NCBI RefSeq assembly: GCF_001436455.1
Contig: NZ_AYYU01000014.1
Coordinates: 1,091-36,728 of the forward strand
DNA: 35,638 bases
From: Lactobacillus jensenii DSM 20557
GTDB taxonomy: Bacteria > Bacillota > Bacilli > Lactobacillales > Lactobacillaceae
Reading direction: 5' to 3'
In this document: piece after piece, positions 9,260 to 17,626 of the stretch
How the letters are laid out: every line of letters starts with the position of its first letter
Numbering within the stretch: position 1 is the stretch's first letter
Notes under the pieces: generated by a model
What the model was told of the DNA's origin: nothing
Databases searched by the model: none
Seen by the model: the letters and a program-made list of their open reading frames with translations, nothing else
Made by a program: the position numbers and the translations under genes

Positions 9260-9290
9260 TTTTCTGTGAAACTTTTATCTTCACTGAAAA
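9260..9290. promoter_or_regulatory. Inverted repeat, candidate operator of the PucR-type regulator
   Basis: TTTTCTGTGAA (9260-9270) and TTCACTGAAAA (9280-9290) form an inverted repeat of 11-bp arms (10 of 11 positions match) with a 9-bp spacer. It lies in the leader of the carbamoyltransferase operon, within the divergent region. Assignment to the adjacent regulator is inference. Confidence 0.45.
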
Positions 9291-9335
9291 GTGTAAATTA
9301 TTTCTATGAGGAAATTAATTATGATAACATACAAA

Positions 9336-9350
9336 AAGAAAGCGCTTAAT
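9336..9350. promoter_or_regulatory. cre-like site between the divergent operon and regulator
   Basis: AAGAAAGCGCTTAAT matches the CcpA consensus WTGNAANCGNWNNCW at all but two fixed positions and has the central AAAGCGCTT pseudo-palindrome. Confidence 0.35.
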
Positions 9351-9376
9351 ATGTGTGGTTATACAAGGAATTATTT

Positions 9377-11023
9377 ATGGAAAATAAAATTAGACTCAAA
9401 GATTTAGTCACTAGTAATGTATTTAATAATTATTGCTTAGCAACACCCAAATTATCGTTAGATAAAGAAATTGAATCTGTAACTATTATGGACGTTAAAG
9501 GAATTGAAAAATGGGTCCACAAAGATGAGCTCTTAATTATTGGAGATTTTGCCAGAACTGAAATTGACATAGAATTTATAGAATCATTACACCAAAAAGA
9601 TATTGCAGGTATAATTACCAAAAAGAAATATAAGAAATACATAACTTCCGACAATATTGACCTTTTTACCTTTTATAAAATACCGATTATATTAATCGAT
9701 GACTTTCATCCCTGGAGTGATGTTATTATTTCATTAAAAGAAATAACTATTACGCATCGAACACAGCTTCTAAAAGAAAATGAAAAATTCTATCAAGAAC
9801 TAATCAGTTATGTTTCAACCCATTCAACTGAAACTAGTCTCTGCAATCTTGTTTATAAAAAAATTCAACTTTCATCTGCAATTGTAGATAAAAACATGTG
9901 CATTTTAGATTTTTCAAATGATTGGGCTTGGAATGAATACTTTGAAAAGTTTTCTGCTAAAAATATAGTATCAATAGAGCCTTTAGGTCACGATTTATCT
10001 GGAAAAACCGTGACTGGCTTTGTATTTAAGAGTAAATTTTTAGAACAATTAGATTTTTCATTATATTTCTTACCAATATTTGAAGACGGAAAGTTAGAAT
10101 CTTATTTTGTATTTAGAAGCAAACATTTTTCAGAAGGAATACCTCCTGAGTTGTTTTCGAAATGTCAAAATATAAAATCTATTTTCTATTTAAAACACAG
10201 CCTAATTAAAAAAATTGAAACAAACAATATCTTTCTACAAAATAGTGTTTTTGAGGAATTAATAAAACTTTCGTCTCCCTCTCAAACTGTCCTTGAAAAA
10301 TCCAGTTTAACTCTTGGACAACGAATTAATACTAATTATTTAGCTGTCGTTATAAGCTCCAATTTTAAGGTAACTGATTATTCTCAGCCAGAAAGAGAAT
10401 TTATTAAATTCTACTACGAAATTAATAAATTTAAAGAGGTGTTTTTTAATCCATTGGTATTTATTAAGGATTATCATTGGATTGTTCTATTCTCAACTAA
10501 TAAAAATATAGACAAGAATGTTGAACAAATCGCTAATATCCTCAAAGATAAATTGCATATTTTTGAATTCTATATTGGAATTAGTTCATATCACAAATAT
10601 TGGAATCTGAATACAGCTTGGCAAGAAGCCCTAGCAGCAATTCAATTTGCTAAATCTAGCAACTCTTCTAAAAATATTCAAGCATATCAACAAATAGGTA
10701 TTTTTAAATTATTTACTAATAATAAAGGAGATATTAATTATTTGTTTTTGAATCATATGTATAAGCACTTTATATTTCCGCTAGTAACATACGATAAAAA
10801 ACACGATACTCATCTTGTTCAAACTCTGTCTATATTCTTTTCTAACAAATTTTCCTACACTCAAACTAGCAAGCAGCTGTTTATTCATATTAATACCTTA
10901 CGTGCCCGACTAAAAAAGATAGAAGAATTGATAAATGTAGATTTTAAAAATACAGATAACTTAATGAATTTATATATCGCTATCAGGGCCTACCAATCTG
11001 AAAAATTAATAAATAAAGATTAA
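9377..11023 (+). CDS. PucR/CdaR-type transcriptional regulator
   Basis: 548 aa. The N-terminal ~130 residues fit the PucR-type sensory domain (RLKDLVTSNVFNNYCLATPKL...KGIEKWVHKDELLIIGD). The C-terminal ~60 residues contain the HTH_30 signature (FSYTQTSKQLFIHINTLRARLKKIEELINVD). The centre is a GGDEF-like/PAS-like linker region that I cannot assign precisely. The start is placed at 9377 (ACAAGGA seven to eight bases upstream) rather than 9353. Members of this family activate purine, allantoin, amino acid or GABA catabolic genes in response to a metabolite. Its divergent position makes it the probable regulator of the carbamoyltransferase operon. Confidence 0.87.
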   Translation: MENKIRLKDLVTSNVFNNYCLATPKLSLDKEIESVTIMDVKGIEKWVHKDELLIIGDFARTEIDIEFIESLHQKDIAGIITKKKYKKYITSDNIDLFTFYKIPIILIDDFHPWSDVIISLKEITITHRTQLLKENEKFYQELISYVSTHSTETSLCNLVYKKIQLSSAIVDKNMCILDFSNDWAWNEYFEKFSAKNIVSIEPLGHDLSGKTVTGFVFKSKFLEQLDFSLYFLPIFEDGKLESYFVFRSKHFSEGIPPELFSKCQNIKSIFYLKHSLIKKIETNNIFLQNSVFEELIKLSSPSQTVLEKSSLTLGQRINTNYLAVVISSNFKVTDYSQPEREFIKFYYEINKFKEVFFNPLVFIKDYHWIVLFSTNKNIDKNVEQIANILKDKLHIFEFYIGISSYHKYWNLNTAWQEALAAIQFAKSSNSSKNIQAYQQIGIFKLFTNNKGDINYLFLNHMYKHFIFPLVTYDKKHDTHLVQTLSIFFSNKFSYTQTSKQLFIHINTLRARLKKIEELINVDFKNTDNLMNLYIAIRAYQSEKLINKD

Positions 11024-11028
11024 TATAC

Positions 11029-11060
11029 AAAAAGGAGCTGATTTTTTATCTGCTCCTTTT
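11029..11060. terminator. Bidirectional terminator between convergent genes
   Basis: The hairpin AAAAGGAGC / GCTCCTTTT with a 13-nt loop lies between the stop of the PucR-type gene (plus) and the stop of the ornithine cyclodeaminase gene (minus). A and U runs on both sides allow termination in both directions. Confidence 0.85.
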
Positions 11061-11069
11061 ATACATATT

Positions 11070-12050
11070 TTAGATTTCTTTACCTACACTACTACTTTTT
11101 GCTTTATCAACAATTTGTCCAGCAACATATACATCTAATGCAGCTGTTCCAACAGTTTCAAAAATTGATATCTCTTCTTTTGTTATTCTGCCACTGATTT
11201 CCCCACTAACGAGTTGTCCAAGATCACCATTAACAATACTTTTATCAATTAACCCTTTTTCTAGTGGTTGCAAAAAGTCTCCAGATTCACTCCACACTCC
11301 ATCTAAAGTATCAAAAATAATAGTTTTAGCTTTAGGTAAAATAGCACTTGGCAATTCACACATTTCTGGAGTATATGCTCCAACAGCATTAATATGCGCA
11401 CCGTTTTTTACCCAATTTGCATCAAAAGTTGATCGTTTAGAAGTAGTCACAGTTGTAATCACGTCCGCACCTGTAACCGTTTCTTCCGCACTTTTGCATG
11501 GAATCATTTTGACTTGTGGAAAATGGTCTTTCATATCTTCAGCAAACTTACTTGCTCTTTCAAAATCAATATCAAAAATACGCACTTCTTTGATAGGTCT
11601 GACAGTTAATACCGCTTCTAATTGCGCAGCTCCTTGTCCACCAGTTCCAATCAATGCCATAATTGAGGAATCTTTATTTGACATTAATTCTGTTGCAGCA
11701 CCAGAAATTGCCCCAGTTCTTAATTGTGTAAGATATGTACCATCAAGCATTGCAGATACAACACCAGTTTCTGGATTAAGTACAATCATTGTAGCTGGAA
11801 CACTTGGTAACCCCTTAGTTATATTATCTGGATATACAGATACAATTTTTATTCCTGCAGCTGCACTTTCTCCTCCAACGAAGCCTGGCATATACAAATT
11901 TTGACCATTTTTTTCTGGAATATTGATATTCGTTCTAAGAGGAATCGAAGTTTTTCCTTTTGAATAAAGTTCTAAAGCCTTTTTATCGGCTTCAATTGCA
12001 TCTCTCATTGAAAAACATTTTTGAATATCATCTTTTGTTAAATATAACAT
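11070..12050 (-). CDS. Ornithine cyclodeaminase / mu-crystallin family protein
   Basis: 326 aa, full family length. The NAD(P)-binding motif is IGTGGQGAAQ (~134-143). The family hallmarks GIKIVSVYPDN (substrate Lys), PATMIVLNPETG, LDGTYLTQLRTGA and IIFDTLDGVWSESGDF are all present. Members convert ornithine to proline plus ammonia, or act as alanine, ketimine or related imine reductases; the sequence alone does not decide between them. It follows the TauE permease gene with no effective gap, so the two are co-transcribed. Transcription ends at the shared terminator at 11029-11060. It faces the PucR-type gene, and if it uses ornithine it could consume the amine product of the neighbouring operon; that link is inference. 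Confidence 0.88.
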   Translation of the reverse strand: MLYLTKDDIQKCFSMRDAIEADKKALELYSKGKTSIPLRTNINIPEKNGQNLYMPGFVGGESAAAGIKIVSVYPDNITKGLPSVPATMIVLNPETGVVSAMLDGTYLTQLRTGAISGAATELMSNKDSSIMALIGTGGQGAAQLEAVLTVRPIKEVRIFDIDFERASKFAEDMKDHFPQVKMIPCKSAEETVTGADVITTVTTSKRSTFDANWVKNGAHINAVGAYTPEMCELPSAILPKAKTIIFDTLDGVWSESGDFLQPLEKGLIDKSIVNGDLGQLVSGEISGRITKEEISIFETVGTAALDVYVAGQIVDKAKSSSVGKEI

Positions 12051-12051
12051 T

Positions 12052-12918
12052 TTAATCCTCTTCTTTCTTTGCCATCATCATAGAAATTGCACTATATAGC
12101 AAGACAATGACAACCAACCACTTTAGCATATATGTATCAAGAGATTTAACCAAAAATACTGCTGCTAAAACTCCTAATACACCAAAAGTAGAAGTGAATA
12201 GTGTAATCTTGCGACTATAATCACCAAATTTTACAAATTGCGCTGAACCAATAGGTACTGAAAATGTACATGCACCCATCATAATTGGAAACGCAGCTAC
12301 AGGATTAAGTCCTAAAAGATATACAGTCACCATTGTTAATGCATAAGATCCAATACCGATATTATTAAGCGCACCATATATAAAAAGTAAAAAGCCGGCT
12401 AAAATTAGCTTTCCACCTGTTAAACCAGTTGCAGTTCCATTTGAAGGAATCATATTAAGTTGACCAGCAACAATTAAGACAGCTGCAATAATCAAGCCAA
12501 TACTAATAAATTGCTTGATGACCTTTTCAGGAAGTTTTACTACGAAATATGGTCCGATATAAGCACCTATAACCTGGCAAACAATACAAACAATTAAAGT
12601 TTTGATATCTACAGTAATTGCAGTAATATAACTCAAAGCCATAACTGCAACAGGAATTACGCATTCTGTATTTAAAGTACCTGGTAATTTTTTAATTGAA
12701 ACCCAATTTAATTTTGGATAAAGCACTGTTCCTATTGCAAAATCTGAAATCCCAAAAGTAGATAAGAAAAACATAATGAAAGACGTAAACGGCAAAATAC
12801 GACCATCTGCTTTTTCTTGCTTAAGTTTCTTCTTGTTTTTGTTAATATCTAGCAAAAACATCACTAAAAAATATGCATTTATTGCTACAATTAACAATAA
12901 TAAAATATTCTTCATCAT
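12052..12918 (-). CDS. TauE/SafE-family membrane permease
   Basis: 288 aa with about eight hydrophobic segments arranged as two halves, typical of the TauE/SafE (DUF81) family of anion or sulfonate exporters. Motifs include GTVLYPKLNWVSIKKLPGTLNTECVIPVA in the first half and LLFIYGALNNIGIGSYALTMVTVYLLGLNPVAAFPIMMGAC in the second. The start at 12918 is chosen because GAGGTG is correctly spaced; an in-frame GTG at 12927 has no RBS. It is the first gene of a two-gene operon with the ornithine cyclodeaminase, under a promoter containing a perfect cre. The transported compound is unknown; an organic acid linked to its partner enzyme is likely. Confidence 0.85.
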   Translation of the reverse strand: MMKNILLLLIVAINAYFLVMFLLDINKNKKKLKQEKADGRILPFTSFIMFFLSTFGISDFAIGTVLYPKLNWVSIKKLPGTLNTECVIPVAVMALSYITAITVDIKTLIVCIVCQVIGAYIGPYFVVKLPEKVIKQFISIGLIIAAVLIVAGQLNMIPSNGTATGLTGGKLILAGFLLFIYGALNNIGIGSYALTMVTVYLLGLNPVAAFPIMMGACTFSVPIGSAQFVKFGDYSRKITLFTSTFGVLGVLAAVFLVKSLDTYMLKWLVVIVLLYSAISMMMAKKEED

Positions 12919-12954
12919 TTTTACCACCTCACTAACTATGTGTACATGATAATT

Positions 12955-12985
12955 TTATTTCTGATTTGTAAGCGATTGCAAGAAA
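12955..12985 (-). promoter_or_regulatory. Promoter with perfect cre for the TauE/ornithine cyclodeaminase operon
   Basis: TTGTAAGCGATTGCA (12966-12980) matches the CcpA cre consensus at every fixed position. On the minus strand it overlaps TTGCAA (-35) followed at 18 bp by TAAAAT (-10), so CcpA binding would block this promoter. Confidence 0.7.
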
Positions 12986-13021
12986 TATACAGATTTTGAT
13001 AATCAAAAAATTATTTAATAT

Positions 13022-14329
13022 TTAATTTCCTGCCTGTGCAACAACTACTGCATCATTCATCTTTACAAATGGAATGTAAATTAATACACCTAACACTACA
13101 ACTATTAATTGAACAATTACAGCTCTCCAATCTCCTGCAGTTGCTAAAAATGATGATAAAAATACAGGTGTCGTCCAAGGAACTTGAATTACACAGGGGC
13201 TCATCAATCCTAAAGTAGTTGCGGTATATGAAATCAATATCCCTAAAGATGGAATCAATACAAATGGAATTGCCATAGAAATGTTATAAACAATTGGATA
13301 TCCAAAGATAACAGGCTCGTTAATGTTAAAAATACCAGGTGCAACTGCAAGTTTCCCTACAGTTCTTGCTGCCTTATTCTTAGAAACTAAAAATACTGCA
13401 ATTAATAAGCATAATGTACACCCAGATCCACCAATTAAGCCAAAACTTTGAACTAATGATACATTAATAATATTTGGAATTGCCTTGTGAGCTTGGTATG
13501 CAACAATATTTTGCGTAATATTAACGATTAATAATGGCTCAAGAATTGAAGAGTAAATAACTGCTTGGTGAATACCAAATAACCAAAGTAAGTTTCCCAA
13601 TGAATAAAGTAAAATAGTTCCCCAAAGGCTTGTTCCTACATGGCGAAGTGGCTCTTGGATAAATGTAGTAATAAGATTAATTAAGTTCATCCCTGCCATA
13701 TTATTTAGCATTGCAGAAATAACAGCAAAAAATGAAATTACAATCAGTATAGGAATTAGTACATCAAATGATTGACCAACTGCTGGTGGAATATTTTGTC
13801 CTAAATTAATATGTAACGCCTTTATTTGCGACAACTTTACAAACATTTCTGTTGCAAGAAGTCCAACAATTACTCCAGAAAACATTGCCCCTGTTCCTAA
13901 GTTACTAAATGGCATTACTGCTGATACTGACACAGCTTTTTTAGCAACATCTGGAATAACTTGAACTGTATTCGGCATCATAACTATTAAGGTAGCAATT
14001 GATACCATTGCACTTGCAAGAGGATTAGTAAACTTTCTATTCTTGGCAAGTTGATAGCCTATTAATCCTGCAATTAAAATACCTGAAATATTTAAAGTAC
14101 CATTGGTAATCACTACACCCCAATATTGAATTCGTTCTAATGCCTTACCTTTAAAAATCCAAGTAAAAACAGTATTGTTTAAAAGAACTGCAAGTCCTGC
14201 CAGAATATATAGGGGCATGATTGTTGCAAAAGCATCACGTAAACTTCTCAAATGAATTTGATTACCAAGCTTAACAGCAAATTTGGTAAAGCCTTGCATT
14301 AATTTGGAATTTTGCATTGAATTATTCAT
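13022..14329 (-). CDS. PTS beta-glucoside/cellobiose-type transporter subunit IIC
   Basis: 435 aa EIIC of the lactose/cellobiose family. The N-terminus (FAVKLGNQIHLRSLRDAFATIMPLYILAG) and the conserved loop FNINEPVIFGYPIVYNISMAIPFVL are diagnostic; about ten membrane segments are visible. The protein moves and, with EIIA/EIIB, phosphorylates a beta-glucoside at the membrane. It begins 11 nt after the 6-phospho-beta-glucosidase stop, so the two form one operon. No EIIA or EIIB gene is adjacent, so these must be supplied from elsewhere. RBS: AGGAGAAAAATG context. Confidence 0.92.
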   Translation of the reverse strand: MNNSMQNSKLMQGFTKFAVKLGNQIHLRSLRDAFATIMPLYILAGLAVLLNNTVFTWIFKGKALERIQYWGVVITNGTLNISGILIAGLIGYQLAKNRKFTNPLASAMVSIATLIVMMPNTVQVIPDVAKKAVSVSAVMPFSNLGTGAMFSGVIVGLLATEMFVKLSQIKALHINLGQNIPPAVGQSFDVLIPILIVISFFAVISAMLNNMAGMNLINLITTFIQEPLRHVGTSLWGTILLYSLGNLLWLFGIHQAVIYSSILEPLLIVNITQNIVAYQAHKAIPNIINVSLVQSFGLIGGSGCTLCLLIAVFLVSKNKAARTVGKLAVAPGIFNINEPVIFGYPIVYNISMAIPFVLIPSLGILISYTATTLGLMSPCVIQVPWTTPVFLSSFLATAGDWRAVIVQLIVVVLGVLIYIPFVKMNDAVVVAQAGN

Positions 14330-14340
14330 TTTTCTTCTCC

Positions 14341-15702
14341 TTAAATGAATTTTGCATCAGTTTTAATTACATTTTGTAGCCAATAAAATGATTTCTTAGG
14401 AATTCGTTTCATATCTTTTAAATCGTGATTCGACCGATTGACATAAACCACTCCATAGCGCTTATCCATATTTCCTGATGAGCTTAAAATATCAATCAAT
14501 CCCCAACCTAAATATCCTAAAACTTCAACTCCGTCTTCTTTTTGGGCTTTTTTCAATTCATTAATATGTTCTCTCATATAATCAATACGTAATTGATCAT
14601 CTATCTGATGAAGTCCATCCCAGTGTTCTAGTAAACCTATTCCATTCTCTATTGGGAAAACAGGTACTCGATATCGATAATATATATCATCCATTACCTT
14701 TCTAAAGCCCTGTGGGTCAATATTCCAATCCCAATAATTGCTTCTAGTATATTTATTCCTTGTCTTACCATATTTAAGATAATAATTAGGAGCACAATCT
14801 ACTGGTACCTTACTTGCATCAATCACATCCGTTCGATAATAACTAAACGCTATAAAATCACTCTTCATCTTCTTGATTTCTGCTAACTCATCTTTTTCAA
14901 TATCTAAATGAAGATGGTACCTTTTTACAAAGCTAATTACTGCTGGTGAGTAACTTCCTCTTACAAATGCATCTAGTAAAGAATTATTCACAAATTCATT
15001 AAATCTAGCTACTAGCAATTGATCAGACGGATTACATGTAGATGGATATGTTGCAGCATATGCAAGCATCCCACCAATCTTATTATTAGAAGTATCATGT
15101 AAATAATTAGCTAAACATGCGTGAGCGTACATGATATTATGAGAAATTTGATATATATCTTCGATTGTCTCTTTACGTCCTAAGTCAATTCCTACTGCAT
15201 AATGAGTAGCTCCTGGTTGAAAGTATAAATTTTGTTCATTAAAGGTAATCCAGTATTTGACCTTATCTTTAAAATGATCAATGATAATTTTTCCAAACCT
15301 AATAAAATCATCAACAACCTTCTTATTTAAGAATCCACCTTCATTAGCTAGCTTTAAAGGCATATCAAAATGATATAAACAAATCATTGGCTCAATACCT
15401 CTGTCAAGTAGGCCTTGTACTAACTGATCATAGAATTCCAATCCCTTGCTATTGAGATTGCCATCTCCATCATGCATCACTCTCGACCAAGAAACTTGAA
15501 AACGATACATATTTAAGCCAAGATCCTTCATCAGATCTAAATCTTCTGATAAGTTGTGATAATTGTCATTTGCTACTTTCCAATCACTACTTGATTCAGT
15601 TGCCGTCCGAATATCATAAACGGATTTAGATTTTCCATCTTCATTCCATCCACCTTCAGTTTGCATACTTGAAGTTGAATTTCCCCAAAAGAATTTTTCC
15701 AT
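14341..15702 (-). CDS. Glycoside hydrolase family 1, 6-phospho-beta-glucosidase
   Basis: 453 aa, slightly short for the family (~470). The acid/base Glu156 lies in TFNEQN and the nucleophile Glu352 in FPIENG; the usual family text there is TENG, so Pro-Ile is a mild variation. The N-terminus FFWGNSTSSMQTEGGWNEDGK is the standard GH1 opening, and MKDLGLNMYRFQVSWSR fits the family. It hydrolyses phosphorylated beta-glucosides delivered by the adjacent PTS IIC. RBS AAGGAGGGG is seven bases before ATG. It is the first gene of the operon, with a promoter and cre directly upstream and a divergent GntR regulator. Confidence 0.93.
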   Translation of the reverse strand: MEKFFWGNSTSSMQTEGGWNEDGKSKSVYDIRTATESSSDWKVANDNYHNLSEDLDLMKDLGLNMYRFQVSWSRVMHDGDGNLNSKGLEFYDQLVQGLLDRGIEPMICLYHFDMPLKLANEGGFLNKKVVDDFIRFGKIIIDHFKDKVKYWITFNEQNLYFQPGATHYAVGIDLGRKETIEDIYQISHNIMYAHACLANYLHDTSNNKIGGMLAYAATYPSTCNPSDQLLVARFNEFVNNSLLDAFVRGSYSPAVISFVKRYHLHLDIEKDELAEIKKMKSDFIAFSYYRTDVIDASKVPVDCAPNYYLKYGKTRNKYTRSNYWDWNIDPQGFRKVMDDIYYRYRVPVFPIENGIGLLEHWDGLHQIDDQLRIDYMREHINELKKAQKEDGVEVLGYLGWGLIDILSSSGNMDKRYGVVYVNRSNHDLKDMKRIPKKSFYWLQNVIKTDAKFI

Positions 15703-15714
15703 TTTTACCCCTCC

Positions 15715-15766
15715 TTGTAAGCGCTATATTCATTTTTAATTATAGATAGTTACAAATTACAGACAA
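15715..15766 (-). promoter_or_regulatory. Promoter and cre of the beta-glucoside operon
   Basis: On the minus strand, TTGTCT (15766-15761) and TATAAT (15744-15739) are separated by 16 bp. Just downstream, TTGTAAGCGCTATAT (15715-15729 on the plus strand) matches the cre consensus with one mismatch. It lies near the predicted transcription start, so CcpA would act as a roadblock or block initiation. Confidence 0.7.
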
Positions 15767-15777
15767 GGCGCTACAAT

Positions 15778-15807
15778 TCATATGTAAACTTTTATATTTA
15801 CATATGA
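15778..15807. promoter_or_regulatory. Inverted repeat, candidate GntR operator
   Basis: TCATATGTAAA (15778-15788) and TTTACATATGA (15797-15807) are perfect 11-bp arms with an 8-bp spacer. The right arm covers the first possible ATG (15804) of the GntR gene, which supports use of the downstream ATG at 15822 and autoregulation. Confidence 0.55.
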
Positions 15808-15821
15808 AAATAGGTATATTT

Positions 15822-16529
15822 ATGAAAAAGTATGAACAAATTGCTACTGAAATAGAACGAAAAATCATTTCTGGTGAATATAAAGATTTTTTGCCTAAAC
15901 AAATAGAATTAGCCAAAGAGTATGACACAAGTAGAGTTACCATTTCACGCGCATTCAATCTATTAAAAGACCGAGAAATCATCGATCCAATTAAAGGTCA
16001 CTGGACAAAAATCAAATCTAAAAATATATCTAAACTTCTTATAGATTCTGATGCCAATAAAACTAATGGCTTTACCAATCATTCATTAGGTGGTGGTATC
16101 GTCACAAGCCATATCATCGCCTTTGATCAACGAATGCCGACTGATGAAGAATGCCAAGTTCTAAGACTAGCTAAAGATGACCTAGTTTACGATATTATCA
16201 GACAAAGATTGTTAAATGGTATTCCAGCTAAACTAGAATATACTATTATGCCAGTTAAAGTTATTCCAGGTATTACAGATGATATTTTACATAAATCAAT
16301 TTATGGTTATATAAAGGAACACTTACATTTAAACTTTGGTAAGGCTAACAGAATAATTACTGCCGAAAAACCAGATGCTTACGATATAAAATATTTAGAT
16401 TGTTCAAAAGATGATCCTGTTTTATGTGTAAGACAAATAAAATTTTTGGATGACAATACTCCATTTGAATACTCAGAAACACGTAATAAATATAATTATG
16501 GATCTTTGATGATATATGATAGTAAATAA
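15822..16529 (+). CDS. GntR-family regulator with UTRA domain
   Basis: 235 aa. The N-terminal winged helix is MKKYEQIATEIERKIISGEY...PKQIELAKEYDTSRVTISRAFNLLKDREII (~1-65). The C-terminal UTRA effector domain runs from ~75 to the end (RMPTDEECQVLRLAKDDLVYDIIRQRLLNGIPAKLEYTIMP...LCVRQIKFLDDNTPFEYSETRNK). Such proteins repress sugar operons and respond to sugar phosphates. Divergent from the beta-glucosidase/PTS operon, it very likely controls it. Start 15822 is preferred because AGG lies 9 nt upstream; ATG at 15804 has no RBS and sits in a palindrome. Confidence 0.9.
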   Translation: MKKYEQIATEIERKIISGEYKDFLPKQIELAKEYDTSRVTISRAFNLLKDREIIDPIKGHWTKIKSKNISKLLIDSDANKTNGFTNHSLGGGIVTSHIIAFDQRMPTDEECQVLRLAKDDLVYDIIRQRLLNGIPAKLEYTIMPVKVIPGITDDILHKSIYGYIKEHLHLNFGKANRIITAEKPDAYDIKYLDCSKDDPVLCVRQIKFLDDNTPFEYSETRNKYNYGSLMIYDSK

Positions 16530-16557
16530 TTACTCAGTAAAATATATTTATAGAAGC

Positions 16558-16595
16558 AAAAAAGATTAATTACCTATGGTAATCAATCTTTTTAA
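16558..16595. terminator. Bidirectional terminator between gntR-type gene and rbsB
   Basis: AAAAAAGATTAATTACC pairs with GGTAATCAATCTTTTT around a TAT loop with one mismatch. It lies between convergent genes and has A and U runs on both flanks. Confidence 0.85.
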
Positions 16596-16621
16596 TTTAT
16601 ATTAAATTCAAACTTAAAATT

Positions 16622-17608
16622 TTACTTTAACATTGAATCAACATTTTCTTTTGTTATCAAACGAACTGGTACCAAGTTATTCTTCTTGACAGTCTTTCCT
16701 TGATAATAATCATATACAGCATCTAAAGAAGTATCAGCCATCTTATCCCATTGTTGAGCAACAGTTGCAGTCATTTGACCAGATTTGATTAATTTTAATG
16801 CATCGTTAGTTCCATCAAAACCAACAATAACGATGTCTTTTTTACTTGCTTTTACTGCACGAGCAGCACCGACTGCCATTTCATCATTTTGTGAGAAAAT
16901 ACCTTTAACATCATGATGAGCTTGTAAAATATTTTCAGTTACTGACAAACCTTTTGCTCTATCAAATTGTGCAGTCTGTTTAGAAACGATATTCAATTTC
17001 TTGTCAGCAATTTTATCAAAGCCTTGTCCACGTTCACGAGTTGCAGATGCACCTGGTATACCTTGTAATTCTGCAATCTTTGCTTTCAACCCTAATTTTT
17101 TAATTAAATAATCGGCTGCCATTTTACCACCAGCAACATTGTCAGAAGCAACAGTTGATACTACTGTACCTCTGTCAGCACCACGGTCAATACAAATAAC
17201 TGGAATTTTAGCATCATTTGCTTTTTGAATTACCGTACTAATTGCTGAAGAATCACATGGATTAACAATAATCGCATCAACTTTTTGTTGAATTAAATCT
17301 TCTACATCATTATTCTGCTTTGAAGTATCATTATTTGCATTATTAATGATAATTTTAGAACCTTTTTTATCACTATATTTTTGTAATTCATTTTTCAATG
17401 TAATAAATACAGGATTGGATAAAGTTGAAATTGAAACCCCAATCTTTAACTTGCTTGGTGCTTTTTTTACCACCTTAGATGTAGAAGAACCTGCATCACT
17501 ATTTAATCCTGTGGCACCACAGCCACCTAAAAGTCCTCCACCCATTACAAGGACAGATCCAATAGTTGCTATCTTAGTAAGATTTTTAGAAATATGGTTA
17601 AAAAACAT
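16622..17608 (-). CDS. rbsB: Ribose ABC transporter substrate-binding lipoprotein
   Basis: 328 aa. The signal peptide ends in a lipobox, LLGGC, with Cys30 as the lipidated residue; a Ser/Lys linker follows. The mature part is a periplasmic-binding-protein type 1 sugar binder (IGVSISTLSNPVFITLKNEL, VDAIIVNPCDSSAISTVI, IPVICIDRGAD, GIFSQNDEMAVGAARAVK, IVIVGFDGT). It captures ribose outside the membrane for RbsAC. It is the last gene of the operon, 18 nt after rbsC, with RBS GGGAGGTAA. The terminator at 16558-16595 follows. Confidence 0.93.
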   Translation of the reverse strand: MFFNHISKNLTKIATIGSVLVMGGGLLGGCGATGLNSDAGSSTSKVVKKAPSKLKIGVSISTLSNPVFITLKNELQKYSDKKGSKIIINNANNDTSKQNNDVEDLIQQKVDAIIVNPCDSSAISTVIQKANDAKIPVICIDRGADRGTVVSTVASDNVAGGKMAADYLIKKLGLKAKIAELQGIPGASATRERGQGFDKIADKKLNIVSKQTAQFDRAKGLSVTENILQAHHDVKGIFSQNDEMAVGAARAVKASKKDIVIVGFDGTNDALKLIKSGQMTATVAQQWDKMADTSLDAVYDYYQGKTVKKNNLVPVRLITKENVDSMLK

Positions 17609-17626
17609 AATAATTACCTCCCTGTT

